Shown one piece after another: positions 11,201 to 19,384 of a stretch of DNA of 40,274 nucleotides. Made by a program: the position numbers and the translations under genes. The stretch is from Paulinella micropora (Eukaryota; Cercozoa; Imbricatea; Euglyphida). The notes beneath the pieces were generated by a model. It did not search any database. It had not been told where the DNA came from and was given only the letters and a program-made list of their open reading frames with translations. Each line of letters starts with the position of its first letter. Position 1 is the stretch's first letter. Location: positions 242,202 to 282,475 of the forward strand of contig BJOX01000225.1 of the NCBI GenBank assembly GCA_009731375.1. The letters run 5' to 3'.

Positions 11201-12283
11201 GTCTTTGTAAATGAGATCTTTGAGCGCATGAAACGCTTGCAAAGCCTCTTCGTCCCACTTCTCAAAGTCTCCAAAATCTATCATTTTCTCCACTTTAGCC
11301 CGTGTTGCACCCCAATCGGGTATAAACTGGCTATAGTATTGCGCCATCGCAAGGAATGAGTGCAATTCAGTGCGGTTCTTCGGTATCGGTCGATTCATAA
11401 TCTCCTCCCTCTTCTCTTTGGATATCGAGACTCGATTATGGGAGATCTCGTACCCTAAGTATGTCACACTCGTCTTGGCAAGTTGACACTTCTTTAGATT
11501 GCACTTCAGGCCAAAAGCTCCGATGCGCCTGAATATATCGGACAAATGATCGATATGCTCCTCCATTGTGTTAGAGTATACGATAATGTCATCGATATAG
11601 CAAAATGCATATTCTCCCGCCTTCTGTCCCCGCCTTCTCATAAAGCCACCGTCAGACAAATCATCGTACTGACTGCTCAACATCTTCTGCATCGCCTTCT
11701 GGAAAAGTCCTGGGGCTTGCTTGAGGCCCATCGGAAGCACTTTCCATTGGTATATTTCCATACCCACCACAAACGCCGTCAGCCATCTGGACTTTTCCTC
11801 CAGTGGTATCTGCCAGAAGCCATTCTTAAGGTCAATGACCGAATAGAATTTTGCATTCCGCAGTACTCTCCTTCCTTCTTCTAATGTCGGGAGAGGATTT
11901 CTCTCTTCCTCCAGCACCTTGTTAACACGAGCATAGTTAACTGTCAGGCGCCATTCTCCTCCTGGCTTCGGCACTATTCTCGGTTGTGAGACTATTGAGG
12001 ATGTTGATCTCTCAATAAAGTCCTCATTGAGCAGCTGTCTTGCTAGCTCCTCCGCTATCTTCGCCTCATGTATACTCAAATTCGCCCTTCGTGGTGCCGG
12101 TGACGGCTCCGCACCCGGTATTTTGTAAATAACCGCAGTGAAATCTTCAGGCTTGACACCACCTGCATGTGGAGGGTCAAAAATTTCCTTGTTCGCCTCT
12201 AATTTGGCTTTTAAAAGCTCCTTCTCCTTCTCCGTGCCTACTCCTTCTTCCAATATTTTCCGCGCCGCCTCTTGAAAATTCAA
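8261..12283 (-). CDS. pol: Pol: reverse transcriptase, RNase H and integrase (copy 1)
   Basis: This 1340-codon frame starts at a TTG and is really the continuation of the protease ORF, lost by a frameshift. RT spans roughly residues 107-280: IDLKNGFWQIPL with Asp151, LPMGLKQAPGLF, and the YIDD box at 229-232. RNase H follows with Asp383, Glu425, Asp451 and Asp493 (DTDAS, REALAV, RTDHH, ADSLSR). Integrase has the zinc motif His699, His706, Cys736, Cys739 and the triad Asp769, Asp829, Glu865 (D-x59-D-x35-E), then a GPY/F module at WKGPYQI (about 1010). All catalytic residues are present. About 290 C-terminal residues beyond this resemble nothing I know, with an acidic/basic linker and the sequence WRSMDPVEDPKAR. 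It copies the element RNA into DNA and inserts it into chromosomes. The stop is TGA. Confidence 0.95.
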   Translation of the reverse strand: MNFQEAARKILEEGVGTEKEKELLKAKLEANKEIFDPPHAGGVKPEDFTAVIYKIPGAEPSPAPRRANLSIHEAKIAEELARQLLNEDFIERSTSSIVSQPRIVPKPGGEWRLTVNYARVNKVLEEERNPLPTLEEGRRVLRNAKFYSVIDLKNGFWQIPLEEKSRWLTAFVVGMEIYQWKVLPMGLKQAPGLFQKAMQKMLSSQYDDLSDGGFMRRRGQKAGEYAFCYIDDIIVYSNTMEEHIDHLSDIFRRIGAFGLKCNLKKCQLAKTSVTYLGYEISHNRVSISKEKREEIMNRPIPKNRTELHSFLAMAQYYSQFIPDWGATRAKVEKMIDFGDFEKWDEEALQAFHALKDLIYKDPKDGGLVLTMPDFTKQFVVDTDASKFAIGAVLQQEDEEKKLRPIMFISRKLCAAERNYCTRQREALAVVWALKRLREYLWGGPQFTVRTDHHNLLWLMNHEQTGRLARWQAFLSCFDFTMVHLPGKRNVVADSLSRLEFNSEVSALVSTVEMEDLSTDKVYEVSHIEAMEMASGVRYDRTGLRYSPQGPDHGICCELHTQEDAEWSYEVYENAKANIREEEETQEVYAEPPQERRSDLDDDPERIGVRLEDGTIHIASPTAWRQQQAQDPEFKELIQLYQNPDELRMTKAIKDQMKEMGWRDGLLWYKGLHGRYASQPDKWTLWVPESLRRFIFVAAHNCPLLAHPGRQRTHMFVARRFWWKKMKEEIDQAVDACIPCKINKTPLKANFGLIGEFPLHAGMFEFIHIDHVGPFPESKDGYKYLLTAIDRATNYVWIIPVKDVTGKTTAEALIDRIISQIGVPRKICSDRGSDFNNEVIDKLSKYYGMKWQYVTAYNPRANGKIERVHRPLKASLKMYCTKKENQRAWVEAAPSFAFAMNCLPSTALGGSKSSISPYQLVYGREPDIPTSLLHPKDTWADADELFGMRLRVKMEAEQIVRAHREAERRKTDAEGVRQAHLDQIKFQVGDIVLLYHPQVPKGVSSKLFTHWKGPYQIMEQTGPLNYKIRGRGKVQIVNVRRLIKYDPFLLEDESVEEALKRMKDDFKEVPPIHKEAGIDQDDAYRAPIAEKEESEVDSKEKTDRISAVGTQSKSPREHSGKKEKITEAQLRRARNDLINDQPRKAMRSMRSKDVHQEEEGTDTDPNAGNVEIVHERWKEGDAIATIAWVKNVFYLMRPAEQHVADDTLSDLYLMRVVAVPRQMRVTRTLKISSAAKIVQPILQFWRSMDPVEDPKARHYLPVYKDAKSLETWDDTITPRDKDYTAWTIQTLPRGVLDVPFELSLGGIPNKIWDILEQSKFDLTFVGGPPPGKEIRARRRRQ

Positions 12284-14040
12284 TCAGACATCTGCTTATG
12301 CTGCTTGAGGGGTTCTCTGTCCTCCTCCAAGCCTAAGTCCTCTTCCGAGACATCATCTAGGCCCGTCTTTTCATACGTGACCGTGTCCGGCTCATCATCT
12401 TTACCGAGCTCCACCAGCATGTCAATGAGTCTCGCGTATTGCAAAGGAGCTTTACGGGTGTAAAAACCATCAAAGCATGTGAATGCTTGCGGTATCAATT
12501 TCAACTTGTCGAGGTCTCTGAGCTTCCGCTTGTATGCACTGCTCTGCTCACGAGTTCCCATACGACAAGCCACCACTAGCTGTTGCTTGCGAGAGGGTAC
12601 CGGTATAGGATGATCAATAAGCCGGTCCCTTATTTCCTGCGCCCATATCGCCTTCTCATTATATGGCAGGATAATAGTATACGGCTTATTATTTTCGAAT
12701 AAAGTCCGTAAGCATTTCTTCACTTCAGACAGTGAACGCGGCCACGTGGGCTCGTCACCCCAGAAATCAGTAATAAAACTTTTAATAGTTTCTGGTGGAG
12801 TATCCGGGATTCGCCCCGTTCTCCTTGGTACAAACGCCTCCCTTTTTTCTTCTCCTACTTTCGCATGGAAACAGTATCCGTTAGTAATATGGACATCTGT
12901 TCCTACTCCTTCCGCGAATCTCGCCAACGACGGGCTTCTTTGTGCGACACATATAATCTCCTCCTTTCGCTTCTCGATTAAGTCATCAATAGACTTTTTG
13001 TCCCAATGGCATGTCGGAACTGTGACAGTGCACACTTGGGATTCCCAATTGTCGGTCCAGGACAGTTCATCCGGTCTTACGACATGGGGGTGAACGTACA
13101 CCTCAAGTGCCTCATGTGCGATGGCCATCTTTTTGTGATCCGTCGCTAGACTCAGCTCATAAGCCTCATAAGAGTCAGTAGCGTTGAAGGGATCAATATC
13201 GTTCTCTTCTCCTCTTTTTACTCCATATATCACTCGCCGTGCGGCGCAATCAATCACAGCCCCCATCGTAGCCAATTGGTCATACGATAGTAATATTGAC
13301 CCGTGGTAACCGGGGACGACATAGAGGTCCATACGGTATACTCGTGCGGATTTCAATTTAAAGGTCAGTGTGATGATTCCCGTGATATCCGTCCGGCTGC
13401 TCACTCCTTTGAGAGTGCCCGTTGACTTTTTCATATTTCCGTCCACCCAGTCCCGGTATCGATTAAAAAACTTCCTGCCGACAATATTAATATTCGCCAT
13501 CGTATCATTACCAACTTTTAATATTGTCTTCAATGTTTCACAATAAAGTTCCGTATAACACAGAGCATCGGGCCTGTGTATATTGGCTGCGAGAACAAGA
13601 ACTTTACGTTCCAAATTTTGGAGTCTTGTCTCTAAGTTTTTCAACTCCTCCTTCTTCTCCTCCTGCTTCACCTCATTAACATTTTTATTATTCTGCGGTA
13701 CTGGTGCGTTTACTATTTGAGCGACATTGTCTTGTGGTACTTGAGTACACACATTGTCTTTTTGCTCGCCACCCGCCGCGACCGTAGACATTGAGTCTGT
13801 TCGTGGTTGTTTGCTTGGCCGAGGCGATACGTCTGCCATTGGCCTCCTCGCCTCCATCGCAAGTCTCGCCTTCCTATTTGCATCAGTTATCATTGGTAAC
13901 CGTGCTGTATGAACGGGTATGAGACTACCTTGGGGCTGCAGTCTCTGTGTACCCACATCTTTGTTTTCACATAGAGGAAGCGTTGGCCCAGTCTGCACAA
14001 CAGCATTAGAAAGCACTGTGACTTTAGGGTTAAACTTCAC
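12280..14040 (-). CDS. Protease-like domain and unknown linker, N-terminal part of Pol (copy 1)
   Basis: This 586-codon ORF is in the same frame as gag, 33 bases after its TGA, and its first reported codon is GTG, not ATG. A Lys/Glu-rich probable coiled coil covers about 125-155. A retropepsin-like fold follows at about 160-272: NDTMANINIV in the place of the catalytic loop (D179-T180-M181), a flap-like segment, and ILLSYDQLATMGAVIDC, which matches the conserved C-terminal part of gypsy proteases. About 300 residues of unknown function then lead toward RT (including IPVPSRKQQLVVACRMG). It ends at TGA at 12280-12282, where copy 2 continues uninterrupted into RT; a single-base deletion here explains the break. 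The protease would cleave Gag-Pol. Confidence 0.8.
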   Translation of the reverse strand: MKFNPKVTVLSNAVVQTGPTLPLCENKDVGTQRLQPQGSLIPVHTARLPMITDANRKARLAMEARRPMADVSPRPSKQPRTDSMSTVAAGGEQKDNVCTQVPQDNVAQIVNAPVPQNNKNVNEVKQEEKKEELKNLETRLQNLERKVLVLAANIHRPDALCYTELYCETLKTILKVGNDTMANINIVGRKFFNRYRDWVDGNMKKSTGTLKGVSSRTDITGIITLTFKLKSARVYRMDLYVVPGYHGSILLSYDQLATMGAVIDCAARRVIYGVKRGEENDIDPFNATDSYEAYELSLATDHKKMAIAHEALEVYVHPHVVRPDELSWTDNWESQVCTVTVPTCHWDKKSIDDLIEKRKEEIICVAQRSPSLARFAEGVGTDVHITNGYCFHAKVGEEKREAFVPRRTGRIPDTPPETIKSFITDFWGDEPTWPRSLSEVKKCLRTLFENNKPYTIILPYNEKAIWAQEIRDRLIDHPIPVPSRKQQLVVACRMGTREQSSAYKRKLRDLDKLKLIPQAFTCFDGFYTRKAPLQYARLIDMLVELGKDDEPDTVTYEKTGLDDVSEEDLGLEEDREPLKQHKQMSD

Positions 14041-14073
14041 AGTCTTCTCCTTCCTCTCTTCTTCCCCCTCCAG

Positions 14074-14076
14074 TCA
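14074..14076 (-). promoter_or_regulatory. Candidate readthrough stop codon between gag and pro (copy 1)
   Basis: The gag stop reads GAA TGA CTG GAG. The same frame continues open through a purine-rich stretch into the protease ORF, which has no nearby ATG. UGA followed by C is the leakiest class of stop context. Copy 2 has the same arrangement with TGA CGG. Confidence 0.55.
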
Positions 14077-16764
14077 TTCCACCACCTCGAAACGATTACC
14101 TTGAGTAGTGTCCGGGTAGGATGACGTATCGGTCTCCGAGGCAGTGTTGTAGGCCTGAGCTCGACCGAAATTTGGGTTGGAGCTTGCCCACGAGCCTCCT
14201 CCTCCTCTGGGTGGGGGGGCTGGAGCTCGAACAGCTCTCCCTCCATAAGGGGTATATCCCCGACCTCCTCCTCTTCCTCTCTGAGGGGTTCCCTGCCACC
14301 TCGAGGCTCCTCTCCATGTTCCTCGTCCTCGTCCTCCTCCTCCTCCTCCTCCTCCTCCTCCTGCTCCTGCTCCTCCTTCTCGTCCTCTTTGAGAGGCCTT
14401 TAAGTTCTTTTGTCTCTCCCTTTCCTCCTTCTTCTCCTTCATCCTCTTCATGTAGGTAATGATTGCCTCTCGTAACTCCTCATCATCACACATATTGGCA
14501 TACCAACCTTCGTTCACAGCGGCAATCTGAAGCATATTGAAAAGGCCCGGTTCCTTGCCTTCCGTCCTGCTCAGAAAATTTGCCCTTGCTGTTGGGTTCT
14601 GCCTATCATGATTGAAAGAGCAGTCTCTGTTCTCCATCTGTGCCTTACACTGCAAGCCCGCGAACCACCTCCAACATGCGGTCTTCAGGTCTGGCTCTCT
14701 CTGTCTCTTCCAACCGGCAACTCTGTTTGTGTACGTGGCTTGTGCGCCAACAGGTACACCGCCTGCCTGTGCCGTATGTGCCTCCGTGAGCGAGTCCATG
14801 TTTGAGCATGCACTCATCACTTCTTGAAACAGTGCTGACGGAGCAACGCTTTGAACCGTATTTTCGAACACGTGTGTCTCGAGGAAGTTCTTGGACTTCA
14901 CTGAGCTAAACGTCGAGCATTGTTGTATGAGCTGAGTAAGCTTACTCGGGTTAACTGTGTGTAACGCCGAAAAGAAATAGAGGATGATCGACTTGCGGCC
15001 ATAGAATAGCCCATAGGAGGAAACTACCTCCGTAAGGGTCGCCGCCAAGCCAACAGCACTCCTCAAACTCATCGCCACTGTCTCAAAGATTTCAAATCCT
15101 ATGAGAGTACCAGTGCAGAGATGCTGGTATCCATGAGATTGAAAATATGAAATGAGTGTGGCCACCGCCAGTTCACACTGAGCGTCTAGGCCTGTTGCAT
15201 TGTTTCTCTTAATCTCCTCCTTCTTTCTCAAAAACTTGTACTGTGTCAGATCAAATCCCTCCGAGACTAGAGATTGGTCAAAAACAGTAACAAGGGCCTC
15301 GTATTCCTGCGTTTCGTCGCAAGGAAAAGCCTTCATGCAGGCATTGATCTCTTTGAGCTTGCTCAAAAGCGAAGCATCAGAGTCTTTGTCTGAGCTCGTC
15401 TTGGCATATAGCATGAGACTTGCCACTCCTCCTTTCTTCCCCTTGAAGGCATTTATGATGTTCTGTCTGTCCTTCTTCTCCGTGTTTGTGACCACCACCG
15501 TAGTTGAGCCCGAGGGTGCAGGGGCTGGTGGGGCAGGAGCTGGTGGGGTCAAATATGTCGGAGGGTGTGTCTTTGCACCACTCACTTTTGCTTTCATTCT
15601 TTCCAGTCTCATCGTCTTCTCGAACTCCTCATTCTCTTTCGCCTTCTTCTTCTCAGATATCACCAGCTTTTGAGCATGAGTGATAAAGGCCACCAATTCA
15701 GAAGCAGATCTGAGAAAATTATATTTCTCCACATATTGGTCAACACCTGCTTTGTTGGCGACCGGTGGTGCGTTACTAAGTGATTTAAGGACAGAGTGAT
15801 CCTTGGTAGGAATCCATCTCTTCCATGCCTCCTTGTGCAGTAACGCACCCATCAACAGTCTGATCTTGGTCAGAACTCTGTCGGTCTTCTCTAACTCATC
15901 AATCACAGGATGAGTTTCTCCTGCTGCCTTAATGCTTTTTTCCATCTCTGCCTTCCCCTCTTCCAAGGCCTTTATTTCCATTGTAAAAAAATGAAATATG
16001 CCACTCGAGTTTTTCGAACCCAGATTGGTCTTCATTTTTGTTACATCGACTGCCTCCTGACCAGTCGCGAGGAATCTGGCCGTTGCTCTTGGGTTTGTGT
16101 ACTGGAGGTAACCCTCACATCGTGGGCCGTATGTACGTTCCCAAATCAGGGTTTGAGTGTACACCCCAAAGATAGCATCGAGTAATTCAAGGTGGGTGTG
16201 TGTGTCCCCAAACTTGATATGCTGTATCTTCTTTCTCTCTTCTGGATCAGAGACCAGTTTGCCGAGGAGCTGTGCTGTGTTTGATAATAGGATATAGACA
16301 TCCTTTTTAGCACGACTTTTCTCTCTTCTTTGATCCTGAGGGATCCACACATAGGTATCCTTCTCTACCCCCATCTTGTTATCAAACTCTTTTTTAGTGA
16401 GGTCATAGTGGTCTTGCACCCACTGTTGTTCCTCCACTGTGATCTCCTCTCCATCACTATGAATCAAGTCGATCATTTTTCGTCCTCCTCCTCCCGTGTA
16501 GGCAGGTGGTAAGGGATTACCATATGCTCCTCCTCCTCCCGTCTCTTCTTGTTCAAATCCTCCTTCATCTTCGTCTCCTCCATATCTTCCTTCATCATCC
16601 CAGCCCTCTTCTACTCCTCCTCCTACTCCTTCATCTCCTCCTCCTCCATTCAATCCTCCTCCTCCTTCATTCAATCCTCTTCCTCCTCCTCCTCCTGCTT
16701 CTTCTTCTTCTCTTCTTTGATCTGCCTCCGAGAATTCACTCACTTCGGCGGTCTCTTTCGACAT
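14074..16764 (-). CDS. gag: Gag-like protein with CCCH finger and RGG tail (copy 1)
   Basis: The 896-residue ORF starts at ATG (16764) and is the first gene after the leader. The N-terminal 100 residues are Glu/Gly-rich and low complexity. The central part (about 480-690) is the best conserved against copy 2, with HGYQHLCTGTLIGFEIF and RKSIILYF, and probably corresponds to capsid. A cysteine cluster follows: Cys697, Cys706, Cys715, His719 (C-x8-C-x8-C-x3-H), resembling CCCH RNA-binding fingers rather than the CCHC knuckle. A Gly/Arg-rich tail (about 790-860) contains RGRG and GGRG motifs. It would form the particle and bind the element RNA. It ends at a TGA followed by C, with the protease frame continuing in phase. 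Confidence 0.88.
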   Translation of the reverse strand: MSKETAEVSEFSEADQRREEEEAGGGGGRGLNEGGGGLNGGGGDEGVGGGVEEGWDDEGRYGGDEDEGGFEQEETGGGGAYGNPLPPAYTGGGGRKMIDLIHSDGEEITVEEQQWVQDHYDLTKKEFDNKMGVEKDTYVWIPQDQRREKSRAKKDVYILLSNTAQLLGKLVSDPEERKKIQHIKFGDTHTHLELLDAIFGVYTQTLIWERTYGPRCEGYLQYTNPRATARFLATGQEAVDVTKMKTNLGSKNSSGIFHFFTMEIKALEEGKAEMEKSIKAAGETHPVIDELEKTDRVLTKIRLLMGALLHKEAWKRWIPTKDHSVLKSLSNAPPVANKAGVDQYVEKYNFLRSASELVAFITHAQKLVISEKKKAKENEEFEKTMRLERMKAKVSGAKTHPPTYLTPPAPAPPAPAPSGSTTVVVTNTEKKDRQNIINAFKGKKGGVASLMLYAKTSSDKDSDASLLSKLKEINACMKAFPCDETQEYEALVTVFDQSLVSEGFDLTQYKFLRKKEEIKRNNATGLDAQCELAVATLISYFQSHGYQHLCTGTLIGFEIFETVAMSLRSAVGLAATLTEVVSSYGLFYGRKSIILYFFSALHTVNPSKLTQLIQQCSTFSSVKSKNFLETHVFENTVQSVAPSALFQEVMSACSNMDSLTEAHTAQAGGVPVGAQATYTNRVAGWKRQREPDLKTACWRWFAGLQCKAQMENRDCSFNHDRQNPTARANFLSRTEGKEPGLFNMLQIAAVNEGWYANMCDDEELREAIITYMKRMKEKKEERERQKNLKASQRGREGGAGAGGGGGGGGGGRGRGTWRGASRWQGTPQRGRGGGRGYTPYGGRAVRAPAPPPRGGGGSWASSNPNFGRAQAYNTASETDTSSYPDTTQGNRFEVVE

Positions 16765-17550
16765 GATGTCGTAGTAGTGATCAACAGGAGGACAGTGTCA
16801 GCTCCTATGTTTGGTTTTTGTTCGTTTGTGTTCTGTTCCTCCTTCAGTCGATTGACTAGTGAAGAGAGAAACTAATAGAGAGGGTAGGATAAGATTCCCT
16901 GTCCTCTATGAAACACTGTTTGTATGTTTGTTTTTGTTTGAGAAAAATAGTCTTTGAGACTTTCTCCGATTTCTTGTTCTCCTTACTCAGATTACTTTCT
17001 CCTCCTTCTTTTCTATATTGTATCTAGTATGAGGCACTTGGACCTACACACAGATAGTAATAGAGAAGCTAGAAAAGCTCTCCTTGAGAAGTCGACAGTC
17101 GGTCGGATAGGTTCTCAGACCTACCTTTAGAAAACGATCAGAGATTTGCAAAAATACTCTGACGTATGTGTGAGATAATGCAGATAAATGCACAAACTAG
17201 AAGGGTAGAGTGTTGTGCTCCTGTCCCTATGCTTGTTTGTGTTTTGTGTGTGTTCCTTCACTCTTCTGTCCACCTCCTTCTTCTTGGTCTCTGTGTGAGA
17301 ACAGCAAGAACGACAGAGAGTTTGTATCTGATGTCTCCTTGTGAGCACACAGATACTGATTGGGCTAGAGGGTACGAGACACCTGCTTGAGACCAATCAA
17401 ATTATTTGTTTTGTGAAAGAGTTATGAGGGAGCTGTGTTGGAGTATTTGTTTTCGTCTGACGTCCCCGTGTGAGACAGGTCAGTGAAAATTCACTCTGTT
17501 GCCTGTGTGGCAAAGCAGAAAGAAATCACCCTAGTGATGTGGACTCCAAA
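16765..17550 (-). other. 5' leader of retrotransposon 1
   Basis: This is 786 bases between the 5' LTR and the gag ATG. It shares short conserved words with the leader of copy 2, for example TCAGAGTATTTTTGCA on the element strand (plus-strand TGCAAAAATACTCTGA near 17147). The primer-binding site should lie at its start (17531-17550), where the strand reads TTTGGAGTCCACATCACTAG. A TGG three bases inside the LTR edge could pair with a tRNA CCA end, but copy 2 lacks the TGG at this position, so the primer is uncertain. Confidence 0.65.
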
Positions 17551-17784
17551 TGTAATGCCCCCAACGATAGCTCGTAAAAAGTCGGTAATACAACCAAACA
17601 CAGTCCTCAAGAATGAGAATGATGTCTCGTTGTATTAGCTCAGTGAAGCCAAAAAGGAAAACGGCAACAGACCAGGAATAAAATGGCATCAGGTCCAATC
17701 CGGACAAATAATACTGAAAAACAAGCTGGTGCACCTGTCACCAGGAAAAGGTATTTTTTACCGGCTATCCGGGTGATGCCTACA
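17551..17784 (-). repeat. 5' LTR, retrotransposon 1
   Basis: This 234-bp LTR is identical to 7142-7377 except for two fewer G residues. It would carry the promoter and the polyadenylation region of the element. Confidence 0.96.
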
Positions 17785-17788
17785 GTTC
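17785..17788. repeat. Target-site duplication GTTC (right), retrotransposon 1
   Basis: GTTC follows the LTR end CCTACA directly and matches 7138-7141. Confidence 0.8.
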
Positions 17789-18734
17789 TTAATAAAAGTT
17801 CGTTGTCACATATGTAAGTTCTCCTATGGGCAAGTGGTCGTTAGCATAATAAACATAGATCCGTTAAACTTTATCATATGAAAATTGTACCCTTGAAAAC
17901 TATAAGTAAAAACATTTAATTTAATGAAAAAATCATTGAAAAATAGTAAAAACTGACTTCAAACCAATCGATTTCCCGTCGCCCACCGCTTTTTCCCAAC
18001 TAATTTGCACACCCCCCATCGGAAAAAACCGGCCACCTTGACCTCAAAAAATGATGCTTGTGATGACAAAAAATCAGAGTCAGTTTTCATATGTTCCCTG
18101 TATGCTCTTCAATAAATTTTTATATAATATCTTTCTGTGTATGCTTATAATTAAATGTACAAAGTTTTTTACAAAAAGGTAACCTTAAGCCTGCAAACAA
18201 ACCGGCCAAAATCAGCAAAAAATAGGGCATAAGGCCCTCACTCAGAAAATTTTTAATTTAAATACAAGGCCGGCACAAGTACAGAAAGTGAAGGAAATCA
18301 AAGAGACTATTTAATAAAAGCATTTTGCACAGAAAGTGCAGAAAAAAATTGAAAAACTCTAAAGATTTCACCCATGATTTTTTAGCATGTCTGCAGCCCA
18401 GAACAGATCACCAACAGCAGGGTTACAAAGAAAGGAGCAGTAGTTAGTAGTTGAACATATGCAAAACAAAGACCATGTGATTGTGAATAGATTCAGCACA
18501 TTACATTCCAGAAAAGCACACACAACACATATAGGAGTGATACAAGACAGGTGCAAAAAAGGGCTTCTGGGAAGAAAGAACAACACATGCTACAGATAAA
18601 TTTGCAACACACCATTTTGCAGACAGCATGGGCACAACGTTTGGGAAGACTGTGCAAGGCCACGGGACGTGAAAGTATGCATGAGAAACACACACAAAAA
18701 AAAACACAAAACCCTCTCTAGCCATGACTTTTAC
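17789..18734. other. AT-rich spacer, no gene seen
   Basis: This is unique AT-rich DNA with many short A and T runs. I find no tRNA, repeat copy or convincing ORF. Confidence 0.6.
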
Positions 18735-18948
18735 CAATCTCGACCCCGCAAAAAAGTCAAAAAAATTTAATGCGGCCTTCACTTCAAAGGCTACGTATGT
18801 CAATAGGCCTGTCTGTTCAAATATTTTTTGAAAATTTTCTGGTTTCCTCTCCGGGAATAGGCATGGTCTTGTCAAATATTGCCACAGAAATTCACGGGCC
18901 GGCGCCACCAAAATCATGTCGGAGGTCAAGTACTTCAAAGCAGGTAAA
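18735..18948 (-). CDS. Candidate exon, minus strand, unrecognised
   Basis: Within a 173-codon open frame, the part from 18948 down to 18735 reads like globular protein (LPALKYLTSDM at the start, then REFLWQYLTRPCLFPERKP). It is followed by TTG and GTAAAAG, a plausible 5' splice site. The upstream boundary lacks an obvious AG. Its first 17 bases, TTTACCTGCTTTGAAGT, recur in opposite orientation and in the same reading phase at 19385-19401. I do not recognise the product. Confidence 0.25.
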
Positions 18949-19384
18949 TGTTCAAACCACATCGTTTCAAGCAAAAGCAAGCATGACACAAGTGTTTGTC
19001 TTAGAAAAAAGGGGTAGCTCACTATTTTTCACCCTTATTTTCGACCGCAATTTTCACTTCTCAGGACATAGCAAGTATGATGTTTTTAACTGAAAAATGC
19101 TGTTTGCATGATGCACTCTGCACTCAATTTTTACACACAAGTGCACAAATAAATTCACATGTTATGTTGAGTAATCCTGTCTAAGGGTTTTTGCAGAGAA
19201 GTACGGTACAAAAAAAAAACTAGGAAAACATAGGTCGAAAATTAGTTTGTCAAAATTCAGAACATACTCTGGAACACAGCAATACCTTTAATACACTGAA
19301 AAACTAAACCGTCTGCTACCTATTCCCAATAAAAACATTGAATTTTGTGCAAACAGCACCTCAAAATCTTGAATATTGAATAAG

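Larger units (their letters stand above)
7142..17784 (-). mobile_element. Full-length Ty3/gypsy-type LTR retrotransposon, copy 1
   Basis: This 10,643-bp element on the minus strand is flanked by 4-bp target duplications. Order from its 5' end: LTR (17551-17784), leader, gag (16764-14074), in-frame stop, protease ORF (14040-12280), frameshift, RT-RNase H-integrase ORF (12283-8261), long 3' noncoding region, purine tract, LTR (7142-7377). The order protease, RT, RNase H, integrase defines Ty3/gypsy (Metaviridae-type) rather than Ty1/copia. There is no env-like ORF and no recognisable chromodomain. The two LTRs differ only by two G residues in a G run, which implies recent insertion. Pol is nevertheless split by a 1-base deletion, so this copy may depend on others. 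Confidence 0.96.
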
